Notes under the pieces: generated by a model
The model's input: only the letters and a program-made list of their open reading frames with translations
The model's database searches: none
What the model was told of the DNA's origin: nothing
Origin: Bacteroidia bacterium
GTDB lineage: Bacteria; Bacteroidota; Bacteroidia; Cytophagales; Flammeovirgaceae
Reading direction: 5' to 3'
Length of the DNA: 64,000 nucleotides
Assembly: GCA_030425505.1 (NCBI GenBank)
Contig: JAUIAB010000002.1
Span: forward strand, 124,001 to 188,000
In this document: positions 47,825-56,423 of the stretch, piece after piece
Layout: each line of letters begins with the position of its first letter
How positions within the stretch are numbered: position 1 is the first letter of the stretch
Position numbers and translations under genes: made by a program

Positions 47825-49207
47825 ATGGCTAAACTGAAAACTACATTTATTTGCCAATCATGTGGATATCAATCCGCAAATTGGCTTGGGAAATGTCCTT
47901 CTTGCTCTAGTTGGAATAGTTTTCAAGAGGAAATAATTCAAGATATTAAATCTAAACAAACTGGTACAAATGATGCGTCAAAACCTAAGGCGTTAGCAGA
48001 AATTAATGCTAATGAGGTAGATAGAATTAAGTTATTAGACTCTGAATTGAATCGAACTCTTGGAGGAGGAATAGTTCCAGGAGCGATAACGTTGATAGGA
48101 GGAGAGCCAGGAATTGGAAAATCAACCCTTCTTTTACAGTTAGCATTATCTCTAGAAAACAAAAAAGTCCTTTATGTTTCAGGGGAAGAAAGCGAATATC
48201 AAATAAAACTAAGGGCTGAAAGATTTGAAAAATATCTCAGCGATTGTTTTATACATTCTTCTACAAATCTAGAGATCATTATAGAAGAAATAAAAAACAT
48301 TCATCCAGCTATTGTCATCATAGACTCTATACAAACAATAGTTTCCCAGCAAGTAGAATCAACCATAGGTAGTGTCTCCCAAATAAGATATTGTGCTTCC
48401 CAATTAATAGAAATTGGTAAAAGCCTACAAATTCCAATATTTATCATTGGCCATATAAACAAAGAAGGGCTTCTTGCTGGGCCAAAAGTCTTAGAGCATA
48501 TGGTGGATTCTGTTTTGCAGTTTGAAGGAGAAAGAAATACCAACTACAGAATTTTGCGGACATTAAAGAATAGATTTGGCTCTACATCGGAGCTAGGCAT
48601 ATATGAAATGACCTCTTCTGGGTTAGTTGGAATTCAGTCGCCATCAAAAATTCTGATCTCACGACGAGACGAAGACTTGAGTGGTGTTGCAGTTGGAGTT
48701 TCCTTGCAAGGTAATAGACCTCTTCTTGTTGAAGTACAATCATTGGTTAGTAGAACAGCCTATGGTACACCTCAAAGAAATGCTACTGGATTTGACCAAA
48801 AAAGATTGAGTATGCTAATAGCCGTATTAGAAAAAAGGTTAAAATTAAAACTTGGCTTCAGCGATATCTTTCTAAACATTACTGGAGGAATTAGAGTAGA
48901 TGACCCATCTTTAGATTTAGCGGTCTGTGCTTCTTTACTATCTTCCTTTCAAGAAAAGTCAATATCTAAAAATAAATGCTTTATCGGTGAAGTTGGTTTA
49001 GGGGGAGAAATAAGACCTTCTACAAGAGTGAGCAAAAGAATAAGCGAAGCTAAGAATATGGGTTTTTCAGAGGTTTTTATTTCAAAACATTCTGATTTAT
49101 CAGAAAATAAAAATAACCGAACAACTATCAAACTTTCAAAGCTTAATGATTTAGTGAACTTATACAGTATTGATAAGATTTCGAGTGATATAAAATCGAA
49201 TAATTAA
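47825..49207 (+). CDS. radA: DNA repair protein RadA (Sms)
   Basis: A 460-residue branch-migration helicase. The N-terminal four-cysteine zinc finger is CQSCGYQSANWLGKCPSC; Walker A is GEPGIGKST (93-101); the RadA motif KNRFGST is present; and the C-terminal Lon-like domain (about 335-450) carries GGIRVDDPSLDLAVCASLLS. It starts 12 bp after the phosphatase gene, so it may share the polysaccharide operon's transcript. Confidence 0.97.
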   Translation: MAKLKTTFICQSCGYQSANWLGKCPSCSSWNSFQEEIIQDIKSKQTGTNDASKPKALAEINANEVDRIKLLDSELNRTLGGGIVPGAITLIGGEPGIGKSTLLLQLALSLENKKVLYVSGEESEYQIKLRAERFEKYLSDCFIHSSTNLEIIIEEIKNIHPAIVIIDSIQTIVSQQVESTIGSVSQIRYCASQLIEIGKSLQIPIFIIGHINKEGLLAGPKVLEHMVDSVLQFEGERNTNYRILRTLKNRFGSTSELGIYEMTSSGLVGIQSPSKILISRRDEDLSGVAVGVSLQGNRPLLVEVQSLVSRTAYGTPQRNATGFDQKRLSMLIAVLEKRLKLKLGFSDIFLNITGGIRVDDPSLDLAVCASLLSSFQEKSISKNKCFIGEVGLGGEIRPSTRVSKRISEAKNMGFSEVFISKHSDLSENKNNRTTIKLSKLNDLVNLYSIDKISSDIKSNN

Positions 49208-49322
49208 TTTCGAAAAAAGACAAAGTGTGTTACTGATAACCAGATACTTGCTAATATTTATCATGTAATTATCTCATAGATTCTATGTAATATTGTAGAA
49301 CAATTAGACTAAATAAAAAAAC

Positions 49323-49787
49323 ATGTATAGCTTTCTTCTTCATTTACACTCTTGGAACAGGTGGTTAATAATTATAACTGGAGTATTAGCAATAGTTACC
49401 TCCTTTATGGGATGGCAACAAAAGCGAAGTGAGTTTTTAAAAAAAGATCATATAATAGCAGCTTCCTTCATAGGCTTTTTACATCTACAGCTAATTATTG
49501 GTTTATTACTTCAGTTTGTATATAGTCCAATTGCTAAAGCTGCTATGAGTGATTTTGGAGCTGCAATGAAAAATACTGAGCTAAGATTCTGGGCAGTAGA
49601 GCATTTGATAGCTATGGTATTAGTTGTTGCAATAGCTCAAATAGGAAGAATAAAGTCTAAGAAAAACAGTGCTCCGTCTAAAGGATATAAGCAAGCATTT
49701 GTATTCTATTTGGTTTCAGCGATAATTATGCTGGCTTCTATTCCTTGGGGTTTAATACACCCTGCTCGTCCATTATTTAGGTTTTAG
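49323..49787 (+). CDS. Four-helix membrane protein, cytochrome-like hypothetical
   Basis: A 154-residue integral membrane protein with four hydrophobic segments (about 13-30, 45-65, 90-107, 127-145). Several histidines lie within or near the helices (HLHSWNRW at the N terminus, FLHLQL, VEHLIAM, LIHPARP), a pattern suggestive of haem or metal binding; Bacteroidota homologues are sometimes named cytochrome-B-like. The N-terminal HLHSWNRW is characteristic. It converges with the aminotransferase gene. Confidence 0.7.
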   Translation: MYSFLLHLHSWNRWLIIITGVLAIVTSFMGWQQKRSEFLKKDHIIAASFIGFLHLQLIIGLLLQFVYSPIAKAAMSDFGAAMKNTELRFWAVEHLIAMVLVVAIAQIGRIKSKKNSAPSKGYKQAFVFYLVSAIIMLASIPWGLIHPARPLFRF

Positions 49788-49797
49788 CTAGAATCCT

Positions 49798-51000
49798 TTA
49801 TCTAAGTTTTTCTAGAGAAGATCTAATCTTAGATAAACCCTCAACTAAATCTTCATCCGATGCAGCGAAGGAAATTCGTATGCAATTTTCTTCACCAAAA
49901 GCACCTCCATCTACTACGGCAACATGAGCGTCATTTAGAAGGTACATAGCTAGGTCACTAGAGCTTTTAATTACTGTATGGTTGTTCTTCTTTCCGAAAT
50001 AGAAGCTAACATCAGGAAATATATAAAATGCTCCTTCTGGGTTATTACACTTAACTCCAGGTATCTTGGTCAAAAGATCAATCACTAACCTTTTCCTTCT
50101 TTTATAGGCTTCAAGCATAATGTTAGTATCCTTAAGACTTCCATTAACAGCTGCATTGCCAGCTCTTTGAGAAATACCACAAGTTGCAGAAGTAACCTGG
50201 CCTTGCAGCTTAGTACAAGCTTTTGCTAACCATATTGGAGCAGCAATATATCCTAATCTCCATCCAGTCATGGCAAAGCCCTTCGAAAAACCATTTACAA
50301 TAACTGTCTGGCCTTTAACTTCATCGAACTGAGCTATACTTTCATGTTTTTTATTATAATTAATATATTCATAAATCTCATCAGAGATAATTATAATATC
50401 CTTATCTTTTAAAATATTAGCGATCTCTTTCAGTTCTTCTTTAGAAAAAACAGCTCCAGTAGGGTTGCAAGGAGAGGAAAAAAGCACAGCCTTAGTTTTA
50501 GGGGTAATAGCCTTAGCCAATTGGTTCGCAGTAACTTTAAAATCATTAGAAAGCTCCCCTTTAATTAATATAGGAGTACCTTCTGCTAATCTTACCTGCT
50601 CGATGTAAGTAACCCAATACGGTGTAAAAATAATAACCTCATCATCAGGGTTTAAGATACTCAAAAGAATGTTGGCGATTGATTGTTTTGCTCCTGTGGA
50701 AACTACAACCTGTTCAAAGCTATAATCCAGATTATTATCTCGTTTTAGCTTTTTTGCTATAGCTTCTCTCAAGTCTTTGTAACCAGGTACAGGTGGATAT
50801 GAGAAGTACTTACCACTATTTATAGCATCAATAGCAGCTTTTTGGATAAACTCTGGAGTTTCAAAGTCTGGTTCACCCAAATTCAGCTTAATAACTTTGC
50901 GCCCTTTTTCTTGCAATTCTCGAGCTTTTGACGCCATAGCAAGAGTTGCAGACTCAGAGAGGCTTAATAATCTTCGAGATAAAACAGAGGGTGTATCCAT
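49798..51000 (-). CDS. Class I aspartate-type aminotransferase
   Basis: A 400-residue PLP aminotransferase of the aspartate family (class I, subgroup I-gamma). The PLP lysine lies in VNGFSKGFAMTGWRLGY, the substrate arginine region at the C terminus is CIRISFAAS, and the nucleotide-like GAKQSIANILLSILNPDD and NPTGAVFSKEEL are present. It probably transfers amino groups between aspartate (or other amino acids) and 2-oxoglutarate; the specificity cannot be fixed. The name aspC or aspB would be a guess. Confidence 0.92.
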   Translation of the reverse strand: MDTPSVLSRRLLSLSESATLAMASKARELQEKGRKVIKLNLGEPDFETPEFIQKAAIDAINSGKYFSYPPVPGYKDLREAIAKKLKRDNNLDYSFEQVVVSTGAKQSIANILLSILNPDDEVIIFTPYWVTYIEQVRLAEGTPILIKGELSNDFKVTANQLAKAITPKTKAVLFSSPCNPTGAVFSKEELKEIANILKDKDIIIISDEIYEYINYNKKHESIAQFDEVKGQTVIVNGFSKGFAMTGWRLGYIAAPIWLAKACTKLQGQVTSATCGISQRAGNAAVNGSLKDTNIMLEAYKRRKRLVIDLLTKIPGVKCNNPEGAFYIFPDVSFYFGKKNNHTVIKSSSDLAMYLLNDAHVAVVDGGAFGEENCIRISFAASDEDLVEGLSKIRSSLEKLR

Positions 51001-51102
51001 TAGTAAAAGTTTTTAAGCAAAATAAATGGGTAATTTGATAGGGAAAAATAGAAATCAAATAACTTATTACAATTACTTTTGTAAGAATACAAAAAAACAA
51101 AT

Positions 51103-52068
51103 ATGATTAGAAAACATCTACTAGCAATGGGCGTTCTTTTTTCTTCAACAATATGCTTTAGTCAGCAAACTCAAACAGATTCTACTAATACAGAAGAAAA
51201 ACTTTGGCAAAAAGGAATGAGTGGTAATATAAATTTTTCTCAAGTAAGTTTTTCTAATTGGGCATCAGGGGGAGATAACTCCATATCATTAAATGCATTT
51301 ACGCACTTCTTTGCTAACTATGAAAAAGAAAAAACGTCATGGAGCAATACTTTAGAGCTAGGTTATGGTTTGATGAAACAAGGGTCTAAAGGTTTTGAGA
51401 AAACAGATGACAAGATCAACTTCATCACAGAGTACAATAGGCAGATTTCTAAGAAAAAAAAATGTCTTTTTTTCCACACCCTAATCGATTTTAGAACTCA
51501 GTTTGCAGATGGTTTCTCAAGTGAGGAAGAAGAAAGGTCTATTTCAGGATTTATGGCACCAGGGTATTTGGTATTTGCCGTTGGTCTAAACTACAAGCCC
51601 GCCAAATTTTTCAATCTAAACTTTTCACCAGCTACGGGTAAGAGTACTTTTGTTTTAAATCAAAAACTAGCAAATGCTGGTGCATTTGGAGTCAAAAAAG
51701 CATTAGTAGATGATAATGGAAATATTTTGGAAGAGGGAGAAAAATACAGACTAGAAATTGGTAGTTTTCTTAAAGCTAACTTTAATAAAGAAATTTTTAA
51801 AAATGTAACCTTAAAATCCAGAGTGGAACTGTTTACCAATTATCTTAAGAACTTTGGTAATATAGATGTCAACTGGGATAATACCGTATTAATGAAAATA
51901 AATAGCGTTTTATCGGCAAGTCTTATAATGCAGTTAATCTACGATGATGACATTACAATAGCAGAACTCAATGATCAGGGTGATATTATATCAGAAGCCC
52001 CAAAAATACAGCTTAAACAAATATTTGGACTGGGGATTAGTTATTCTTTTGGAGAAAAAATAAAATAA
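51103..52068 (+). CDS. DUF3078 outer-membrane protein
   Basis: A 321-residue secreted protein with a signal peptide ending near TICFSQ. The beta-rich body matches DUF3078: it opens with WQKGMSGNINFSQVSFSNWASGGDNSISLNAF, then LELGYGLMKQG and FLKANFNKEIFKNVTLKSRVELFTNYLKNFG, with barrel-like alternation throughout. These proteins are restricted to Bacteroidota and have no known function. A TACTTTTG box (51074-51081) 21 bp upstream fits a -7 element. It is followed by the first GldM-like gene. Confidence 0.85.
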   Translation: MIRKHLLAMGVLFSSTICFSQQTQTDSTNTEEKLWQKGMSGNINFSQVSFSNWASGGDNSISLNAFTHFFANYEKEKTSWSNTLELGYGLMKQGSKGFEKTDDKINFITEYNRQISKKKKCLFFHTLIDFRTQFADGFSSEEEERSISGFMAPGYLVFAVGLNYKPAKFFNLNFSPATGKSTFVLNQKLANAGAFGVKKALVDDNGNILEEGEKYRLEIGSFLKANFNKEIFKNVTLKSRVELFTNYLKNFGNIDVNWDNTVLMKINSVLSASLIMQLIYDDDITIAELNDQGDIISEAPKIQLKQIFGLGISYSFGEKIK

Positions 52069-52146
52069 AAGATCTCCTATTTGGGTCTGAGTTATAAATT
52101 AAGTTAAAATAATAGCAGTATAATCCATTTGAATCACTGTAATTTT

Positions 52147-52154
52147 TAACTTTG
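52147..52154 (+). promoter_or_regulatory. Candidate -7 box of the first GldM-like gene
   Basis: TAACTTTG is a perfect TAnnTTTG. A TTTG at 52128-52131 is the nearest -33 candidate, with 15 bp spacing instead of 19. The box overlaps a possible TTG start (52152), so translation begins downstream. Confidence 0.45.
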
Positions 52155-52184
52155 CGCTTCCTTACAAAAAATATGCTGGTAAAT

Positions 52185-53129
52185 ATGAAAAAAATTAGAA
52201 TACAACTTCTCATCATTGCTATAATCTTGGCAGGAACAATGATTTACCGATGGACTAAGCCGAGACAATTAAATAAACTAGAGCATGAAACAGTAGTAGA
52301 AGCTGCAAAAACACTATCTCATTTTGCAGACTTAAAAAAGCAGAATAACAATTTCCATATTCGATCCATAGCAGAAATTGCTGATAGAAGAAAGGAAAAC
52401 GTTTTTCTCTCGCAAGTAAAAGAAAATGTAGTAAAAATTGATTCTCTTACAATTAATATTTTACAAAGTACAAATAGCCTTTGGGATAAGGCAGTCAAAT
52501 CAGTAGATGGGTACACAAAATCGATGCGTATCACAAAGGTTGACAAAAAAGTAGAAGCCTCAAAAGAAGAAATCAAAGATTGGATTCATCACATTGATAA
52601 ATACTTAGCCCAAATAGCTGAAATTTCAAACATGGATTCCTCCTCTATTTATTTTGATACTAAAGGTAATGCAGTTAGCAAAGCGGAGTTTGCTAACCTT
52701 TACCTCATGAATAAGCCATTATCTATTTTACTATCTAATCTCAGTAGAATAAAATCAGATATTATAGAAGCAGAAGAAAAAGCAATTTTAAGACTTGGAA
52801 AAAATGTAAGCTACTTCCCGATGGAGTTTGAGGAGCTAGTACCAGTAGTAATTCCAGAGAAAAGAGAAATAAAGGAAGGCGAAGAGTACAAAGCTACAGT
52901 TGCTGTTTACCCTAAACTCTCAACGCAATACCCTATGATAGCATTTAAAGATAGTAAAAGTATTTCTGTAGAAGATGGTTATGCTGAAGTAAAAATAAAG
53001 GCAGAAAAGCCTTACAAGAAAAAAGATAAACAAATCTATGAAAAAGAATGGAATGCTAGCCTTACCATCAACGGTCCATATGGAAATCAGACATTCACAA
53101 AAAAAGATAAATTTTTAATAGAAAAATAA
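52185..53129 (+). CDS. Short GldM-like inner-membrane protein 1
   Basis: About 314 residues. The Met at 52185 gives an N-terminal signal-anchor helix (IRIQLLIIAIILAGTMIY); earlier in-frame starts overlap the promoter. A helical periplasmic region (about 25-210) ends in MNKPLSILLSNLSRIKSDIIEAE, a pattern seen at the end of the first GldM domain. It is followed by a beta domain (about 220-314) with PEKREIKEGEEYKATVAVYP, as in the second GldM domain, after which the protein stops. Full GldM has about 510 residues and two further domains. GldM is the rotor shaft of the T9SS motor. The assignment rests on recalled family patterns. A second such gene follows. Confidence 0.6.
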   Translation: MKKIRIQLLIIAIILAGTMIYRWTKPRQLNKLEHETVVEAAKTLSHFADLKKQNNNFHIRSIAEIADRRKENVFLSQVKENVVKIDSLTINILQSTNSLWDKAVKSVDGYTKSMRITKVDKKVEASKEEIKDWIHHIDKYLAQIAEISNMDSSSIYFDTKGNAVSKAEFANLYLMNKPLSILLSNLSRIKSDIIEAEEKAILRLGKNVSYFPMEFEELVPVVIPEKREIKEGEEYKATVAVYPKLSTQYPMIAFKDSKSISVEDGYAEVKIKAEKPYKKKDKQIYEKEWNASLTINGPYGNQTFTKKDKFLIEK

Positions 53130-53133
53130 ACTT

Positions 53134-53227
53134 GAAACAGACCGTGTCTGATTTAAAATTGAGGCATATACGAAGCAATGATTAAGATGCTTACCAAATA
53201 AACAGACAGGTTATAAATTTTAAATAG
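53134..53227 (+). repeat. Repeat family B copy before the second GldM-like gene
   Basis: This 94-bp stretch, starting GAAACAGACCgtGTCTG, matches 28798-28893 (reverse strand) end to end. It fills all but 4 bp of the gap between the two GldM-like genes and stops at the ATG of the second. The CAGAC-N3-GTCTG inverted repeat and the ATTTAAAATTGAG block are conserved. Confidence 0.8.
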
Positions 53228-54094
53228 ATGAAAATCCTTCAATACATCCTAAATATTCTTGCAGTTACCCTTTTAGTATCTATTGTATACTATTATGGGT
53301 TTCAAAAAGCGTATATCACTGAAAGTGACTATGAGTCAATACAAAAAACATCTGATGAGATCAAAGAACTGGTTCATAGCTCTAGGTTAAATCTTTTGAA
53401 AAAATATGATTTTGCTCAAAGGCAATCAAAAGCTTGTGGTACAGATAAAGCAAAAGCAATTTACTCAAGTCTTAAAGCTGCTAGAGTACTATCTGTAAAT
53501 GCATTGGTGAAAAATAAAACATTAGTTGAGGGGGGTAACAAACTTGAAGAGTCAACACTAAAAAGTCTTTCGGAAACTATGAAAGACTATACTGCACAAC
53601 TAAATAAGTTGGGCTTGACAGCAAGTTTTGAGCCTCCTGTGCCTATTTATTTAAAAGAGGCAAACAGAGCAGTTGAGTTAGAAACATACCAAAATACTTC
53701 CCCTGAAATGTGGTCATTGGTTTCTCAACTAAACAATGCTACCATATACGAGATGGAAAACTTATGCTTTGCAAATGTGATGGATGTACTTTCCTGTATG
53801 CGAATAGGTAATGGAATAAAAGTAATCTCTGTTCCTGACCAGGAAGTAGTAGCTAAAGATGAGGTGTTCAATACAAAACTATTTTTATCTAACAGTCAAT
53901 ATTATATTCCTCAAATAGATGTAAGATTTATGGAACAGGCAGCTTCTATTGAATATACAGACAATAGCGTAGCTAAAATTGTCATCAAACCCGAGGCAGG
54001 TGTTGGAGAAAAAGAATGGAAAGCAAAAATTACTATTATGGGTATTGATGACTACAAAACATTTGATATCTCAGAAAAATTTACAGTAAATTAA
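53228..54094 (+). CDS. Short GldM-like inner-membrane protein 2
   Basis: A 288-residue protein built like its upstream neighbour: an N-terminal anchor helix (IAVTLLVSIVYYYGF region), a helical region (about 28-190; includes MWSLVSQLNNATIYEMENL), and one beta domain (about 195-288) with SVPDQEVVAKDEVFNTKLFL that ends ISEKFTVN. Sequence identity between the two is low, but the order and length of parts are the same. It has an odd set of cysteines (Cys in KACGTDK, NLCFANV, LSCMRIG). The peptidyl-prolyl isomerase gene starts 4 bp later. Confidence 0.5.
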   Translation: MKILQYILNILAVTLLVSIVYYYGFQKAYITESDYESIQKTSDEIKELVHSSRLNLLKKYDFAQRQSKACGTDKAKAIYSSLKAARVLSVNALVKNKTLVEGGNKLEESTLKSLSETMKDYTAQLNKLGLTASFEPPVPIYLKEANRAVELETYQNTSPEMWSLVSQLNNATIYEMENLCFANVMDVLSCMRIGNGIKVISVPDQEVVAKDEVFNTKLFLSNSQYYIPQIDVRFMEQAASIEYTDNSVAKIVIKPEAGVGEKEWKAKITIMGIDDYKTFDISEKFTVN

Positions 54095-54097
54095 AAA

Positions 54098-54979
54098 ATG
54101 GGGACTCTTAGCTTTTTATTAAAAAAAGTAATCGCTTTTTTTTCATTAACACTGTTTTTACTCTCATGCTCTGATGATAAAAAAGATTATCTCGTGACTA
54201 TTAAAACTCCTCATGGAGACATGAAGGCAATTCTTTATGATGAAACTCCAAAACATAAAGAAAACTTCCTCAAGCTCGCAAAAGAAGGTTTTTATGACAG
54301 TCTTTTATTTCATCGAATAATTGATGGCTTTATGATACAAGGCGGAGATCCTGAATCTAAAAATGCAGAGCAAGGGCAAAGGCTGGGGCAGGGAAGCCCT
54401 GGGTACACAATTCCTGCTGAGTTCAATAAAAAATTTATTCACGAAAAAGGAGCTTTAGCTGCAGCAAGAAAAGGAGGTGCAGGTAATCCAACAAAAGCAT
54501 CTAGTGGAAGTCAATTTTATATAGCTCAAGGAAAAAAGTATACAGAAAAGGAGTTGAAAAAAATGACAATTGACTACAACAACTTATATAGACTATTTTC
54601 TCAGCTAATACAAGATCCTGAGTTTTCAGATATCAAAAATAGCTATATGGAAGCTCAGCAAAGTGGAGATGGCAACAAAGTACAAGAAATAATTATAGAA
54701 GCTAAAGAAGAAATCGAAAAAAAGTTTTCTATAGAGTTAGATACCCCTTTAACAGAGAAGCAAATAGAAGTTTATACTTCAATAGGAGGAGTTCCTCATT
54801 TAGACAATGAATATACCGTATTTGGAAAAGTAATTGATGGATTAGAAGTTTTAGATAAAATAGCAAGCCAGAAAAAAGATAGATCTGACAGACCATTGGA
54901 AGATATTAGAATGGAGATCTCAGTAGAGCAATTGCCCAAAAAGAAGATAACGAAACTTTATGGGTACAAATATGAGTAA
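54098..54979 (+). CDS. Cyclophilin-type peptidyl-prolyl isomerase lipoprotein
   Basis: A 293-residue periplasmic lipoprotein (lipobox ending LLSC, Cys24). The cyclophilin domain begins at about 33 (VTIKTPHGDMKAILYDETP) with active-site words FHRIIDGFMIQGGDP and SSGSQFYIAQG. An insertion of about 85 residues (about 155-240) splits the domain before GGVPHLDNEYTVFGKVIDG; such insertions are common in Bacteroidota. The family speeds proline isomerisation in exported proteins. It starts 4 bp after the second GldM-like gene. Confidence 0.93.
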   Translation: MGTLSFLLKKVIAFFSLTLFLLSCSDDKKDYLVTIKTPHGDMKAILYDETPKHKENFLKLAKEGFYDSLLFHRIIDGFMIQGGDPESKNAEQGQRLGQGSPGYTIPAEFNKKFIHEKGALAAARKGGAGNPTKASSGSQFYIAQGKKYTEKELKKMTIDYNNLYRLFSQLIQDPEFSDIKNSYMEAQQSGDGNKVQEIIIEAKEEIEKKFSIELDTPLTEKQIEVYTSIGGVPHLDNEYTVFGKVIDGLEVLDKIASQKKDRSDRPLEDIRMEISVEQLPKKKITKLYGYKYE

Positions 54980-54994
54980 AACACTGGGTGCATA

Positions 54995-55906
54995 ATGAAA
55001 AAAGTGAGTCTCTGGCTTTCTGCGATCATTATTGCAATCTTTTTGATATTGTCAAAAACTGGGCTTTCCCAAAACTTACAAACAATTACCCCATCTGTCG
55101 CAATAAAGGAAAAAAGCTTTCAGTTTAAAAGTTTTTTAAACATATATACTCAGAAGAAAACTTTTGGTGAAGATGGAAGAGACTACTACACTACATATAT
55201 CAATCAATTTAGTTTTGGGCTAAACGAAAGGCTAAATATTGGAGTTGACTTTTGGAGTAAGTATTCTTCTTCTACTTCTAATAAAAACTTCGATTTTATT
55301 GGATCATTTGAAAGTAATAATTTCAGGTCAGGAGTTACTGGACTTGGTCCAAGCATAAAATACCAATTCAAAAAAAGAGAAGGAATATTTAAATATCTTT
55401 CTTTAGAATCTACGATTTTACTTTCATTAGTTAATGATCCTGAATCCAGAGGTGTAGAAAACTCGGAAAATACATTTTTGGAGTATAATCGTAACCTAAT
55501 GATAAACAAAATCTTATGGGATCTCAAACTCTCTGATAAATCAAATATCTTTACACAGTTTTCTGCCTGGGTTTCGTTCCCCAAAAAGGATAGTTATCGA
55601 AAAAATATTTTTCTAGAAACGCCTTTAAGTATATTTTACAATTACTTTCCAAGTAAAAGATTAACTCTTTATAGTATGCTAGAATACTGGGGAAGACAAG
55701 TTGAAGATATTTCTACAGATAATAGTAGGAGTGATAATAAGCTAAAACTATTTAATGACTTTTTTGTACAAACTGGCTTAGGGATAAAGTACCAGATAAT
55801 ATCTGGAAAATTAGAGCTGGAAACTTCTTACACCCGATTTATACTAGGTTCTGGGGCTAGGGCAAATGCTACCACAATAAACTTTGGATTTCGTCTGATA
55901 CGATAA
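54995..55906 (+). CDS. Hypothetical secreted beta-barrel-like protein
   Basis: A 303-residue protein with a signal peptide (MKKVSLWLSAIIIAIFLILS, then GLSQ). The body alternates polar and aromatic residues in short strands and ends FGFRLIR, as in an outer-membrane barrel. I do not recognise a family. Words such as FSFGLNERLNIGVDFWSKY and GLGPSIKYQF fit transporter-like barrels of unknown function. It follows the isomerase gene by 15 bp, so both may be co-transcribed. Confidence 0.65.
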   Translation: MKKVSLWLSAIIIAIFLILSKTGLSQNLQTITPSVAIKEKSFQFKSFLNIYTQKKTFGEDGRDYYTTYINQFSFGLNERLNIGVDFWSKYSSSTSNKNFDFIGSFESNNFRSGVTGLGPSIKYQFKKREGIFKYLSLESTILLSLVNDPESRGVENSENTFLEYNRNLMINKILWDLKLSDKSNIFTQFSAWVSFPKKDSYRKNIFLETPLSIFYNYFPSKRLTLYSMLEYWGRQVEDISTDNSRSDNKLKLFNDFFVQTGLGIKYQIISGKLELETSYTRFILGSGARANATTINFGFRLIR

Positions 55907-55909
55907 GCT

Positions 55910-56164
55910 CTATCTTACAGAAGCAGGTAATAATTTGGTATTTTGTGCTGTATGACTTAACCTATCCATGGAATTAATTTTTTTAGATGCAAAATCAAAG
56001 ACAAAATAATCTATGGTTAAAAGAGAAACAACAATAAAGAAACTGGCAATGTACCCTTTTACAGGACTCATATATTTCAAAGAAGACTTATACAGTTTAG
56101 CTACTACTGCCAAATTTGAAATAAGTAAATAAAGAAGTATAAAAGATAAATATAAATATGCCAT
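55910..56164 (-). CDS. Small two-helix membrane protein, hypothetical
   Basis: An 84-residue protein with two hydrophobic helices (about 4-24 and 38-54: IASFFIVVSLLTIDYFVF) and a short basic C-terminal tail. It is isolated between a convergent barrel gene (3 bp between stops) and an AT-rich upstream region. There is no family match; it could be a chance frame, though the clean membrane topology argues for a gene. Confidence 0.45.
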   Translation of the reverse strand: MAYLYLSFILLYLLISNLAVVAKLYKSSLKYMSPVKGYIASFFIVVSLLTIDYFVFDFASKKINSMDRLSHTAQNTKLLPASVR

Positions 56165-56282
56165 AATCTAGGTTGATCTATTCTACAATACTACATTTTT
56201 GATGAAAAACATGCAAAAATTACTTGCAATAATTTACTAAAAAATACGTTGTTGTGCGTATGAATGTTTTAGAAAAAATCTT

Positions 56283-56358
56283 AAAAAAACTTAATAAATT
56301 CCTGACAAACCTTCTTCTTTTGAAGTTTGACCCTTAAGGTTACTTGTTAAGTTTTTTT
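56283..56358. promoter_or_regulatory. Long-range inverted repeat upstream of the T9SS protein gene
   Basis: AAAAAAACTTAA (56283-56294) and TTAAGTTTTTTT (56347-56358) are perfect 12-bp complements with 52 bp between. Inside lies a nested imperfect hairpin (CAAAcCTTC with GAAGTTTG) and the palindrome CCTTAAGG. The region is 66 bp ahead of the start codon and may form a structured leader or a terminator-like stem. Confidence 0.4.
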
Positions 56359-56423
56359 AACTTTTATTTTATCCTCATTTAATATTCCTTTGGTATATTA
56401 CTTAAGTTAAAAATCACTTGTTA

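Noticed and set aside
54560-54820. Possible frameshift or fusion in the cyclophilin gene
   Set aside because: The reading frame is unbroken, and an insertion before the last conserved cyclophilin block is usual in Bacteroidota members of this family.
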